In this document: positions 53,301 to 60,999 of the stretch, one piece after another
Position numbering within the stretch: position 1 is the first letter of the stretch
How the letters are laid out: the number at the start of each line of letters is the position of its first letter
The notes under the pieces: generated by a model
The model's database searches: none
What the model saw: only the letters and a program-made list of their open reading frames with translations
Told to the model about the DNA's origin: nothing
From: Branchiostoma floridae
Taxonomy: Eukaryota > Chordata > Leptocardii > Amphioxiformes > Branchiostomatidae
Reading direction: 5' to 3'
Length of the DNA: 64,000 bases
NCBI RefSeq assembly: GCF_000003815.2
Contig: NC_049983.1
Span: 26,887,277-26,951,276, forward strand
Program-made: the position numbers and the translations under genes

Positions 53301-53772
53301 TTTGGCATGCCCAAGGCTAACTGCGCGTGAGCAGAGAGGAGGGGGTCAGGAGACGGAGAGGTTGGCAGTGTGAAGTCCTGCTATGTAGATTTAGAGGTTT
53401 CATGCATTAAAAGAGCAACATCGGAACAACAGCGTCAGTCTATCTTGTGACACCATCCATACTTTCCAGCCACAACATCAGACGTGTTTTTCTCATCTGT
53501 CTCTCCTCAGGTCCCCCGTCTCAACAGATGCTGATCCTCCAGCTGACCAGCAAAACAACATCGCCGCATGCGTGCCACTTCTCACCGTACAGCTGCCAAA
53601 CAATCCGCCGTTCCAAATCCCCGCTGGCCAGTACCAGACCGAGACCTCACTCCCAGCAGGGGTTACCTACAGCAGTACGGTTGAAGTGAATGGTCAGGCA
53701 ACCACCTTCACTTTGACCTCTGACCACGACCTTACCGTGGTTCAGTACATCCACGGTCACGAGGGTGGTTGA
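31588..53772 (+). CDS. Gene E: 39-exon coiled-coil protein of about 1163 residues
   Basis: Coding exons: 31588-31659, 32018-32137, 32731-32777, 33638-33691, 33858-33890, 34505-34591, 34793-34825, 35292-36179, 36295-36447, 36921-36953, 37433-37483, 38600-38653, 39023-39055, 39431-39484, 39830-39955, 40532-40573, 40887-41069, 41323-41400, 41583-41615, 41842-41874, 42088-42159, 42371-42403, 42609-42680, 43138-43221, 43778-43843, 44160-44249, 44610-44663, 45039-45071, 48597-48698, 48963-48995, 49160-49222, 49512-49544, 49856-49888, 50431-50514, 50639-50689, 51713-51745, 51866-51916, 52843-52878, 53511-53772. The joined length is 3492 nt, in frame throughout. Order of the protein: basic N-terminus, Pro/Ser linker, acidic coil, 19-residue repeats, long broken coiled coil, beta-like C-terminal domain. 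No signal peptide or membrane span is seen. Family not recognised; a cytoplasmic scaffold or ciliary protein is possible. Confidence 0.8.
32731..34825 (+). CDS. Gene E exons 3-7: acidic coiled coil, recently duplicated exon pair
   Basis: Exons 32731-32777, 33638-33691, 33858-33890, 34505-34591 and 34793-34825. Exon 3 changes phase 0 to 2; all later ones are 2-2. Sequence includes E-L-E-E-E-A-E-E-E-E-S-E-L-G-R, L-L-R-E-F-E-K-D-L-Q-R, then D-E-D-E-E-E-A-E-E-E-K-A-E and I-L-V-G-E-A-D-M-D-L-Q-R. The pair 33638/33858 with its intron is nearly repeated at 34545/34793. Confidence 0.78.
32793..33095 (+). repeat. 39-bp tandem repeat, about 7.5 clean copies
   Basis: Unit GGTCCAGTTGAGCTAGATAG plus ATCTAAATTATTTAGCATA. 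Copies are almost identical to 33095 and then decay until about 33420. Intronic in gene E. Confidence 0.93.
35292..36179 (+). CDS. Gene E exon 8: fifteen 19-residue repeats
   Basis: An 888-nt phase 2-2 exon, acceptor TTACAG and donor TTAA/GTAAGT. It encodes fifteen units of V-Q-A-E-A-Q-Q-G-A-A-Q-M-A-T-T-M-V-H-E (first unit has an extra Q), then V-L-D-E-M-E-K-L. Units 1-6 end in H-E and 7-15 in H-Q, which suggests two expansion episodes. Ala/Gln/Met-rich, probably helical. All other frames here are open because the DNA is a stop-free 57-bp minisatellite; this frame is set by its neighbours. Confidence 0.85.
35296..36153 (+). repeat. 57-bp coding minisatellite, 15 copies
   Basis: Head-to-tail units beginning GTGCAGGCTGAGGCACAGCA, with few differences between copies. 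Likely length-polymorphic. Confidence 0.95.
36295..40573 (+). CDS. Gene E exons 9-16: central coiled coil
   Basis: Exons 36295-36447, 36921-36953, 37433-37483, 38600-38653, 39023-39055, 39431-39484, 39830-39955, 40532-40573, all phase 2-2. Residues include E-E-L-E-Q-M-E-F-M-K-N-E-A, K-N-Q-K-L-Q-E-Q-L-D, L-E-S-Q-Q-A-A-H-W-E-A-E, K-L-R-E-S-Q-E-K-L-D, and M-K-E-L-S-E-Q-G-A-Y-L-E-A-L-R-R-K. Exon 14 (39431-39484) is non-helical with C-T-N-K-G-I-Y-S-A-D-E. Confidence 0.8.
37501..38545 (+). repeat. 43-bp minisatellite with embedded CA tracts
   Basis: About 22 copies of a unit reading CACAGGTAAACACACCTGTC plus CCTGGTGCTGAACACCATCC and variable (CA)n. Sits in intron 11 of gene E, starting 18 bp after the exon 11 donor. 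Most units contain CACAGGTAAAC, which resembles a 5' splice site. Long minus-strand open frames here are repeat artefacts. Confidence 0.93.
40887..42403 (+). CDS. Gene E exons 17-22: first copy of a duplicated exon block
   Basis: Exons 40887-41069, 41323-41400, 41583-41615, 41842-41874, 42088-42159 and 42371-42403. The 183-nt exon 17 (S-Y-L-G-P-L-S-N-K-H-R-T...L-K-L-Q-P-T) is not a coiled coil. Exon 18 has G-G-G-D-L-E-L-D-A-F-E and E-S-E-L-V-A-E-R and is paralogous to 44160-44249. Exons 20 and 22 (L-K-E-D-L-D-K-A-Q-K and L-K-K-E-L-D-T-A-Q-K) are sister hendecads. Confidence 0.8.
42609..45071 (+). CDS. Gene E exons 23-28: second copy of the duplicated block
   Basis: Exons 42609-42680, 43138-43221, 43778-43843, 44160-44249, 44610-44663 and 45039-45071. 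Exon 23 reads I-T-E-Q-T-D-I-A-E-K-L-Q-M-E-K-E and ends A-L-L-A-E-Q-K. Exon 24 is related (V-T-E-E-T-N-N-A-A...L-L-V-E-Q-K). Exon 25 is a Pro/His linker. Exons 26-28 mirror exons 18, 21 and 20/22. Confidence 0.8.
42821..43060 (+). pseudogene. Two dead copies of gene E exon 23 in intron 23
   Basis: 42821-42890 (GAGGAAAAGGACTTCCTGGC then CGAACAGAAAGATTGAGATA) and 42990-43060 (AAAAGGAGGACCTCCTGGCC) resemble the 3' half of exon 23 and its donor, but the donor CAGTGAGA is now GATTGAGA in the first and interrupted by AAGTCA in the second. No usable acceptor remains. Confidence 0.65.
43333..43436. repeat. Near-perfect 46-bp inverted repeat (foldback hairpin)
   Basis: Arms 43333-43378 and 43391-43436, one mismatch, 12-nt loop. 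Ends are AGCCTGGTATCCAGCC and its complement. A related foldback with TAGCCTGG ends lies at 55310-55413, so this is a dispersed MITE-like family, not a locus-specific RNA. Confidence 0.88.
45240..45290. repeat. (TTC)n microsatellite and start of dispersed repeat
   Basis: TTCTTC-rich tract leading into a block (45290-45420) that matches 25400-25560 in gene B. Confidence 0.7.
45425..45990 (+). repeat. 162-bp tandem repeat, about 3.4 copies
   Basis: CCTGTACCCTGGTATTACAA recurs near 45462, 45625, 45787 and 45947; between them lie GCCCCCATATAAATT and CTTTTGGTGTACAGTACAAC. A further partial copy is at 46683. Minus-strand open frames across it are artefacts. Confidence 0.9.
46030..47210 (+). repeat. 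Two tandem copies of an unknown ~580-bp block in intron 28
   Basis: GGCTAATTAATATTCATAAG occurs at about 46337 and 46946, AGCCAATCAGCGAAGAGGA at about 46310 and 46920, and CTC(T/G)TGCATTTTAGACTATT-like sequence at about 46420 and 47140. Copies have diverged. CCAAT-like and TATATA motifs occur but no ORF. Probably a mobile element duplicated in place. Confidence 0.7.
47211..48596. other. Remainder of intron 28 of gene E
   Basis: AT-rich sequence without recognisable exon, RNA gene or element. An open frame at 48235-48435 has no domain and no fitting splice phase. Confidence 0.5.
48597..48995 (+). CDS. Gene E exons 29-30, exon 29 extended into former intron
   Basis: Exon 29 (102 nt) begins like exon 23 (I-V-H-Q-T-Q-L-A-A-D-L-K-K-E, then T-L-A-Q-Q-K). 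Where exon 23 has the donor CA/GTGAGATATTTTTG, exon 29 has CAGAGATATTTTTG: the GT is missing. The frame runs on for 33 nt (R-Y-F-C-L-L-L-E-L-R) to a new donor GA/GTGAGA, still phase 2. Exon 30 (48963-48995) reads K-V-L-D-M-Q-K-E-L-N with the weak donor GTTTGT. Confidence 0.75.
49160..52878 (+). CDS. Gene E exons 31-38: distal coiled coil
   Basis: Exons 49160-49222, 49512-49544, 49856-49888, 50431-50514, 50639-50689, 51713-51745, 51866-51916 and 52843-52878, all phase 2-2. Sequence includes Q-E-K-H-K-L-K-Q-R-K-A-E-A, E-L-E-E-M-S-Q-D-K-A, L-I-E-E-L-S-A-A-N-M, then a non-coil segment G-G-G-F-W-V-P-C-K-C-E-D-I-E-W (Cys-x-Cys, Trp-rich), then K-V-E-A-L-E-N-Q-L-R and L-S-E-Q-L-L-Q-N-A-H. Exons 33 and 36 are sisters of 19 and 30. 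Confidence 0.78.
50842..51048. mobile_element. Palindromic MITE
   Basis: Ends CTGTAAATGCAGAAAT and ATGCATTTACAG are inverted, and the interior alternates TTCGCGGTGG, ACCGCGAAC and CCACCGCGAA blocks in both orientations. Non-coding foldback element in intron 35 of gene E. Confidence 0.75.
53511..53772 (+). CDS. Gene E last exon: C-terminal beta-like domain and stop
   Basis: Acceptor CTCCTCAG, phase 2 entry, TGA at 53770-53772. After a linker (S-P-V-S-T-D-A-D-P-P-A-D-Q-Q) come L-L-T-V-Q-L-P, F-Q-I-P-A-G-Q-Y, T-S-L-P-A-G-V-T-Y, T-V-E-V-N-G and T-L-T-S-D-H-D-L-T-V-V-Q-Y. Alternating hydrophobic strands and the pattern 'aG..q...LP....v.vng....l.SD.D.TVv.y' recall the beta repeats of IgGFc-binding-type N-terminal domains; this resemblance is only suggestive. 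The last residues are H-G-H-E-G-G. Confidence 0.75.
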
Positions 53773-55300
53773 GTTCTTTTAAGAAAAAGGTCACTGGGTG
53801 TCATGTGTAGTTGTTATCAAGTCTGTGATTGTAAACATGTAAGCATGTTTGTGTTATCAAAGTTTGTCATAATGTGGAGGGATCTCCCAGGAAACAGAAT
53901 GGAGGAGGGTGCAGAGCACCCTTAGGCATCGTGCAGTCCAGAAGGGGGGCGGGCCCCCTTTTCTGGGGTAGAAGCTCTTGTAGTTTTCCTTTAAACTATA
54001 AAGTCTACTTACTGACAGTATTGAAAATAATCTCATATGCTATTGTGTAACATTACCAACGATTAGAATCCTCCTATTAAAAGAATGTTAAATCAGGGCA
54101 GATATAGTTGTGACGACGGTTTTTGTCATTTACAAACGCAAACTGGTACGAGAATTTGGAAACGATACTTGAAAGGGCTGGGCAGCTTATAGATTGGGGA
54201 AGGTGCATGAACTGGGCAACTAGCCTGTAAATATCTCAAAAGTCCAGTCAATATGTCAAACAGTTTTATGCTAAATTCTGGTCATAGAAATCTTTCTTTT
54301 CCCAATTTTAGTCATTTTTTGGTTGATGTATTTTCTTAAATTTTATTTCCTTTTCTTTTACTAGCCATGCATTGCTGAGAGTTGTGGATGGTCTCGCTGT
54401 TTGGCGTGGCCTCTCTCTAGTTCAGACGTGCCTGGCAGCAGCGTTACACCGGCTCAGCCTATGCCAGCTGCTCCCACTATACCACAAAAACACAAAAAAA
54501 TGGAGATGCTGGACAAACTTGTGTAATGCTGCTGCCAGGCACTGTTGAACTAGAGTGGAGCCAAGCAACACAGCAAGACCATCTGCAACTTTCAGAGACA
54601 TTCCCTCCTGGTAAATGTTATTTTTTCCCCATTTCTAATTAATAATTGTTTCAAAACTTTCCAAAAAACATTTGTGAAACTTTTACGTTACAGCAGTTAC
54701 ATTACAGGTTTTGCCCAGATAAAGGCCATCACGAGAATAACACCTTTAACATTGGATTTGGCCAATTGTACCCTTCCCCCTTAGCCCACAATAAACTTTC
54801 AAATGATGATGCTCTTGCTCGTAGAGTGCTATTCTAAAGAAAACTCACCAATTTGTGTCAAGCAGAGACACAGGAGTCCAATACTTATCAAAACAAGACT
54901 GGAAGTAAGAAAACTGTACAAAAAGTGTGGGTGATGTACATGTTGACAATGTGAAAATAACTGTCTCATGTGTAAATAACTGAATGTATTTTATACTTAG
55001 AAGTGTCTTACATGTGAAAATGGTTGCCTTATACATTCCACAGAGCTCACAGCTTTTAAAACAATGATGACATTGTGTATGTACTGTACATTATGTGAAT
55101 TTTAGATAATATATTTTTTTAAGAAATGATATATATTTTCCCAACGCATCAAGAAATATCTATAGCTGTATAAATGATGCTTCAATACATGCCCTGTGTG
55201 ACCTTACAAAAGTCTCTGTCTTCATTATTCACAGTTTGTTTTTAAAACTGTTCTTGTATCATCATCGTAGCCCACTTTAGAGTCCAGGTCGGCCAGGGCA
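53773..55300. other. 3' flank of gene E
   Basis: Probable 3' UTR at the start, with an ATTAAA at about 54077 as a possible polyadenylation signal. 53900-53990 resembles part of the block at 47040-47150 (AGAAGCTCTTG-like). Otherwise only the foldback at 54377-54593. Confidence 0.4.
54377..54593. mobile_element. Foldback element with about 73-bp inverted arms
   Basis: The left arm 54377-54449 (GATGGTCTCGCTGT ... TGCCTGGCAGCAGCGTTACAC) and right arm 54521-54593 are inverted copies with around 85 percent match. The 71-bp centre is unrelated. MITE-like. Confidence 0.8.
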
Positions 55301-55309
55301 GCCATAAAG

Positions 55310-55413
55310 TAGCCTGGGTACCATCTTACCAGTACTGGGGCTCCCAACATTCGCCGTGCTGAAAAAAAAGCAAGTGTAAGGAGCCCCTGTAGTAATCGGA
55401 TGGCACCAGGCTA
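55310..55413. repeat. Small foldback with TAGCCTGG ends
   Basis: TAGCCTGGGTACCATC and its near-complement GATGGCACCAGGCTA form the ends. Same end family as 43333-43436. Confidence 0.6.
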
Positions 55414-55926
55414 GTGATATAGCCACACTTCAAACGTTTCTGGGGATAGCTCGGTTCGTCTTTGTTTTCTGAGTTGAAAAAGTTGAAGGCAGCTAAACCA
55501 TTGGCGAGGGCATTGACAGAAAAAATCATAAAAACTGGCTGAAGTTCTTCACGAAAATTCCTGTATTGATTAATTGTATTCTCTATTGTAGAATTAGGAT
55601 CCCACAATTATGCACCTTGTATCCGTCGTGTAATCTAATTTCAAAGTCAAATCTCTCCTGATAAAGAATTGAAATTCCTTCTCTGATAAGTTACTCGCGA
55701 GATCGAGACTAGACCATTCTCCGCGTCCAAGATGTGCTGACAGACATCGAAAATTTGGATGTACGTCCTCCACCTTTAATAAACAGTCACTGTTGGATGA
55801 AAAACTGATAGTAACTGTACACATACGTGACTGATGAATCTCTTCAACGCTTCTCTGACAAGTTCGCATTAATATGTTTTTCTTTCCTTTCCGTATGTTA
55901 CCAGAAGTGAGAACAAAGTGGTACAT
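55326..55926 (-). other. Two overlapping unassigned minus-strand open frames
   Basis: Frames 55594-55926 (110 residues) and 55326-55607 (93 residues) overlap by 14 bp in different phases, as if one frame were broken by a frameshift. No domain recognised, no clear splice sites, and the second runs into a foldback repeat. They may be chance frames or a relic. Confidence 0.2.
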
Positions 55927-56223
55927 GAAAATGATCAGTAAACACGTGCCAACTAACCAGCAACTGAGTTGCTAGCAGTGGCAGATCCAGAATTAACAGT
56001 AACTTCTTCACAAGTAGATTCTGAATAAAGTGAAACCCTAATTTTCAACCCAACCCATCGTACAGATAAAGTACCGCTAGATCTCCGTGTAACGTTCATG
56101 TTGGAGGTATACTTACGTTTTCAAGTTCAAGCGGGGTGTAAAAAAAAACAAAGAGCTCAAGCCACGACGAAAGCGTAAAAATAGCCCACCCTTTGAAAAC
56201 ATTCATTTGTCACATTCCTCCCG

Positions 56224-56323
56224 NNNNNNNNNNNNNNNNNNNNNNNNNNNNNNNNNNNNNNNNNNNNNNNNNNNNNNNNNNNNNNNNNNNNNNNNNNNNN
56301 NNNNNNNNNNNNNNNNNNNNNNN
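56224..56323. other. Assembly gap (100 N)
   Basis: Run of N. To its right 56340-56480 is a copy of the lectin-flank satellite sequence seen at 8090-8190; 56480-57168 shows nothing recognisable except a poly-G run at 56782. Confidence 0.99.
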
Positions 56324-57168
56324 TCGGACTTTTACGAGATCTACCGTTATAATTCTCTGTGTCTGTAGAGCAGTTTGCCCATTAGATGAGTTACATGCTT
56401 CTTATTGAAATCTTCCCTTTTTCATGTAGCTTCTCAACATCATGTCAGACACAGACCCATTTCATTTCTATATGTCGAATATGATTGAAACCAACCACTA
56501 AAATATACAATGGTTACGTGCTGTTTAACATTTCTCTGCCTCCTTCAGACTAAGTTGTGTTAATGAATTACACAATTAATTAATTTAACACTAATAAACT
56601 GCATAATCACATTAAGCATTACTTTGACTTGCTGAAGAAAGCTGTATCCATGATCATTTGTTATATGACTCCTATTTCATTAAGATAATCCATGTTATGA
56701 TTTCAACTCATTTCATTTGATAACTTTGTTTAATTTGATTATTTGTAATTTCAACATTTAATATTACATGTATCTAGTTTCGGGGGGGGGGGCACGAAAA
56801 GCCCCAAAGGCTTCTGCCCTCCTCTTGTATGTTTTTATTTTCTGTATATTGATTTGTTTCTAATTGGTGTTATTTGTGCAAATAAATAAATCACATGGCA
56901 TTCAGAATGCTCTACCAACCCCTTCGAAATAGTTACTAAAGGTTATCCCACACTGTACAGTTTTAATGCTCCATTGTATTACTCAGTGGAATTTTCATCC
57001 AAGGCGACTCCCTTTAGCAGGTGATAAAGAGATTTGCACTTTTCATAACGAATATAGAAATGGATTAAACAAGATATTTCCGTACACAAAGAAAATATGC
57101 ATACCAATAGAACAAGCTTCCTATCATGCCTTTTGTACCACTAATGATAGTCAGAAATTACCGAGAAC

Positions 57169-57268
57169 NNNNNNNNNNNNNNNNNNNNNNNNNNNNNNNN
57201 NNNNNNNNNNNNNNNNNNNNNNNNNNNNNNNNNNNNNNNNNNNNNNNNNNNNNNNNNNNNNNNNNNNN
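57169..57268. other. Assembly gap (100 N)
   Basis: Run of N just downstream (in gene D direction) of the last visible gene D exon. Confidence 0.99.
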
Positions 57269-57307
57269 CAGTATTCTGATGCTCATTTTTGTAATGAAGA
57301 TACCTAC

Positions 57308-57487
57308 CACAGAGTGGCTCCGTCATGTTCCAGCAACCCAGCAGAAACCTCGTAGTCGTAGCAGGAGCCGCTAGGCTGCTCGTTGTCGCTACAGGTCAGA
57401 CCGGTCCACAGGTTACAGTTGATGTTGTTCTGCATGCCCATGTTCACAACATCCTGGTATGGCATGGCGAATCCAGCAACCTGGCAC
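57308..57487 (-). CDS. Gene D exon 5: second half of WxxW domain
   Basis: A 180-nt phase 2-2 exon, acceptor CTCTAG and donor TGTG/GTAGGT. It reads K-C-Q-V-A-G-F-A-M-P-Y-Q, N-I-N-C-N-L-W-T-G-L-T-C, E-Q-P-S-G-S-C-Y-D-Y-E-V. Spacing of C, GxxCxNxxQPxxxCxDYEV matches the WxxW domain core. Confidence 0.8.
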
Positions 57488-59386
57488 CTAGAGGAGACAG
57501 GAGATGTAAATACACCGTTAAATCCATACTATAGTTATGCTGTGCGTTTTTCACAATACCTGTACCTTGGGGGTGGAGCTTTTTTTGTAAGACTACTTCA
57601 TCAAGTGTTGAGTTTTGAACAAAATGTACTTTATGAAATTCATGTTATTTGGCTTAAAGAACCGTTGTAAAAAAGCTTAATTTTCTTAAGTATTACTGTG
57701 GTAATTTTTGTCATATCAGATATACAATGAACCCTCCTGATGTTGAGAAATGGAAATGACAGGATAGTTTACTCACTTGATGTCCACAGGGTTCTTGCAG
57801 GTAGATGCAGCTATCACGTTGGTGATGTTCTCAAAGTCTCCACCCTCAACAGGAGTTGGGTAGTTGGTGTTGACATATGGAGCCCAAATGATACAGTCTG
57901 AAAGTTAAAGAAAAGCATTTAATGAAAGCACCTTTGTTTGTTTGTTTGTGAACAGAAACTCGAGAAGTCGTGGATGGATCTTTATGACACACTGTGCTAT
58001 GAACTGGTAAAAGAACAAATGGTTAGATTTCGGGAGCCCTGGCGGCTGCGCACGGTACTGCGATCGAACTCCTTTTTTTGATATCACGTGTTCTGGACAT
58101 GCTACGGTCGTGTTTTCTAGATTTTCTTGCTAGTCAAATCAAATGTCAGGTTAGATCAAGCAAACTTTCCTAACTCATGATCAGGCGATCAGCGTCTTTG
58201 GTCTCACGTCAGACCACCGCACCCATGCTGACTAACTTCTAAACATCCTGCTTGTCGTCCTCTGTATTCAGACTAATTGGTTCATGTTGACGGAACCCAT
58301 TAATTTTCAACAACACCTGTTATAGACCCTGTCTAACCAGGACGCCGCATATACACGTGATTAAGAAAGGGCGATGACAACCGAAGAGGTGGTATCTCAC
58401 TGCACGTGGGGTACCGATGCGGCACTGCGGGGTTCGGGAGATATCTCAACGAATATCAGAGATAAAGAACGAATCTTTTTACTTTTTTGTGTATTTTGCT
58501 GTCTTCTAAGTCATACTTTTACGTGTTACGCTTTATCTAAATTATTAGAAAAATCGGCGAAAATAGTACAACGGTGCCGCCGCAGTGAACAAACCCCGCA
58601 GTGCCACACCGTGCCTCAAGTGCATTGAGATACCACCTAGAGATGATCAAGATGTTAAGAGTATCCCAATGGGCTACGAAGTATCGTGGTCGGACGACAT
58701 TTTCCCTCTGTGACGGTTTAGCCATGGATCTACTATCTACATACTTTTTTGAGGTAAAACATTGAGGTTGTTGCCCAGTTCCTCTGGAGGGTGTATAATT
58801 AAATCGAGCATCTCCTCGTCAAGCTTCCATATTGACTTGTATGCGGCCTTTATATTAGAATTTGTACTGCACACACTCATTAGAAAATAGAACGAAGTGT
58901 GCATGATACAGTACACACTGACGTAAAGCTACAACTTGTTAAAGAAGACTTTACACGAATCATTGATTGAAACAAATTTCTAAGGCATTTTTCTCTGGGA
59001 ATATGGCATAGCTGAGATTGCAATTTTGCAGCTTCTCTTGTTAGGAGAGTAAAACTGCCTCATACATATCTACGAAAGCTAGTGATGGCGTTCGCTTGCC
59101 GCTCGAGTGGGCGTCAGAACATAATACTTAATCCAAGGCGTCAATAATGTCACCAGCTTTGTTTAACGTCGCATTCACCTCTATTTCCATATGTGCTGTC
59201 TAGCGACCACTCCCTACATGTTAACCCAACATCAATAGCTTCTCCGCCTCGGACAATACAACTGCCACACGCTTACTAGTGAGCAAATAAATGATTGCCA
59301 AACTATTTGCTGCCACAGGATTGGCTTCAAAGAAGATATAAAACGTAATGGTGTTACTTACGGATTCGGAGTTGTCCTTGGGCTGT

Positions 59387-59443
<57 letters not shown>

Positions 59444-60811
59444 TTAGTGCATACTTCGCCACAAGGTCATATCTTTACTATACAACGGGAGAACTGTCAC
59501 ATGAAGCTTATAGGTCTTACTAATACTCACAAATGACAATGAAACAAGCATTTTACATTTGTAATTGTTAAATGATATTTTGCTCCAGGACATTTGCGAT
59601 GTTAAGCCCATGCTACACATTCGGGACCTTTAAGACCTTGTTCCCGGCTTCTTCGTTTGGAGTAGCTTGGACTTTGTGAGTTTTCAAGATTCATAGTCGG
59701 CTGCCGTAAACTCTTAAAGAATAAGCAATCTCCGCCGCCTAACCCTCAACCACAGATAACCTTGCTCACACATAGCCAGTTAAAGGTCGGGAGGCCATCC
59801 ATGGTCGGCGCCATTTGGATATCTTTACATACTAGATAAAACAAGCCTCTGTCGTCTATAGAAATATTTCTGTACAAAACGTTCAGTCTTTGAGTAAAGA
59901 AGAGTACGGTACTAGGACGGTCGGTATGCAACAGCAATTTCTCCCTCTTTTTTTAGAGTACATTTCTGTGAATCGGTAGCTTTAAAATTTATGAAACAAT
60001 GAATGAAACCGGGCTAGTTATTCATATCAGGACAGCTAATTATCATTTGGCAATGCAAGAAGAGTTGTGAAAAAGATACTTACGAATCATCATCGCCGAT
60101 CTCTGCTGCCTCCTGCAATATGAACAGAATCCATATGTTTTTGATGTGAAAGTGCAAAGATATTTCGTTGAAAACTAGCGTGCCCTATCACTTTTGATGT
60201 GAATCTTTTTTCAGATTAGCTACTTTAATGCTGCATTCAAGTCATTAGCAAAGTCGAGAACATTGTTTCATACAACGGCTGCTTCCGTTATGTACTATAG
60301 GTATCGTTTTTTTGACCTCTCGGGTAGACATGGCTATGCAAATTTCAGAATTCCTGTAGAAAGCAAGTAGAATCTAAAAAGGCGAATTTCACACGGTGTC
60401 CAATCTTTCAACTGAGCGGTAGGCAAGGAAAATCATCTCGGTAAGCTCTGCAGATGACCAGAGACGGGTAGCACCCGAAATGTAAAAAGTTCGATCCTAC
60501 CTTTCGATGGCGAACTATCGCTCTACATAGCGGCAAAACTACCAACTACGGAAGCAAAGCACGGTGCTGAAATAGCGCTGCAGTCCACTAGGCTTTTCTA
60601 GAGGGACATTGGGCTCCATTTCCCCGTCTAGGATCATGCAACTTTCCGGCTAAGGCAGAATTTGGCGACCACGTTTTGAAGGTGCTCTTGGTCACATGCC
60701 GCTCAAGCAGTAGCACAACTCTCCGGAAAGGGTTCCTTACCCGGCTGCGTCGGTCCCGCCGAGGCAGAGAAGGGCGAGGCAAGTCCATAGTTGGGCTTTA
60801 GTTAGCCCCAT
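57308..60811 (-). CDS. Gene D: secreted WxxW-domain protein (3' end not found)
   Basis: Exons in transcript order are 60741-60811 (start, signal peptide), 60084-60112, 59362-59382, 57777-57897 and 57308-57487. Phases run 2, 2-1, 1-1, 1-2, 2-2 and match at every junction. The signal peptide is M-G-L-T-K-A-Q-L-W-T-C-L-A-L-L-C-L-G-G. The last two exons form a mucin-2/CILP-type WxxW cysteine domain. That domain occurs in secreted matrix and mucus proteins; the exact role here is unknown. The last visible exon ends in a good donor (G/GTAGGT), so the gene continues into the gap or beyond. Confidence 0.7.
57777..57897 (-). CDS. Gene D exon 4: first half of WxxW domain
   Basis: A 121-nt exon, phase 1 in and 2 out (acceptor TTTCAG, donor CAA/GTGAGT). 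It reads C-I-I-W-A-P-Y-V-N-T-N-Y-P, G-G-D-F-E-N-I-T-N-V and T-C-K-N-P-V-D-I. The GGDFE motif and CxNPxDIxC spacing are diagnostic; the usual first Trp pair is W-A-P-Y here. Confidence 0.8.
57930..58110 (+). repeat. Dispersed repeat copy in gene D intron
   Basis: ACTCGAGAAGTCGTGGATGG, then GCGGCTGCGCACGGTACTGC and TTTTGATATCACGTGTTCTG match the family at 4200-5050 and 17077-17310. Confidence 0.65.
59362..59382 (-). CDS. Gene D exon 3 (21-nt micro-exon)
   Basis: CTAACAG acceptor and ATCC/GTAAGT donor bound 21 nt; in the linked frame it gives P-Q-G-Q-L-R-I. The phase fits both neighbours. It is too short to stand alone, so this depends on the chain. Confidence 0.5.
59391..59440. repeat. (GA)n microsatellite
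   Basis: About 25 GA units directly upstream (minus strand) of the 21-nt exon acceptor, so on the gene D strand it is a long CT polypyrimidine tract. Confidence 0.97.
60084..60112 (-). CDS. Gene D exon 2 (29-nt micro-exon)
   Basis: TTGCAG acceptor and ATTC/GTAAGT donor bound 29 nt, reading G-R-Q-Q-R-S-A-M-M-I in the linked frame. Phase 2 in, 1 out. Confidence 0.5.
60741..60811 (-). CDS. Gene D exon 1: start and signal peptide
   Basis: ATG at 60809-60811, 23 codons and donor CCGG/GTAAGG. Basic N-region (K), hydrophobic core L-W-T-C-L-A-L-L-C-L and small residues G-G-T-D-A-A before a likely cleavage. First ATG downstream of the TATA box. Confidence 0.7.
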
Positions 60812-60990
60812 TGTTGCACTTTGTGCAGGTAGTTTTAGTATTGTCCAGGTCCTCTTGAATCTTTTCTTGATCTTTCGCGAGGATCTGATGAGGATGGTAC
60901 TGTCTGCAGCTATTTAGCTACAGATCCTTTTACGATCTGTAATCAAAGCTGTTTCAGTCCTCCGGTCGCCGTTCTCACCTCTCATCGCCC

Positions 60991-60997
60991 TTTTATA
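60991..60997 (-). promoter_or_regulatory. TATA box of gene D
   Basis: The minus strand reads GGGTATAAAAGGGCG, a consensus TATA box, about 180 bp upstream of the ATG. Predicted transcription start is near 60960-60968, giving a 5' leader of about 150 nt. Confidence 0.65.
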
Positions 60998-60999
60998 CC

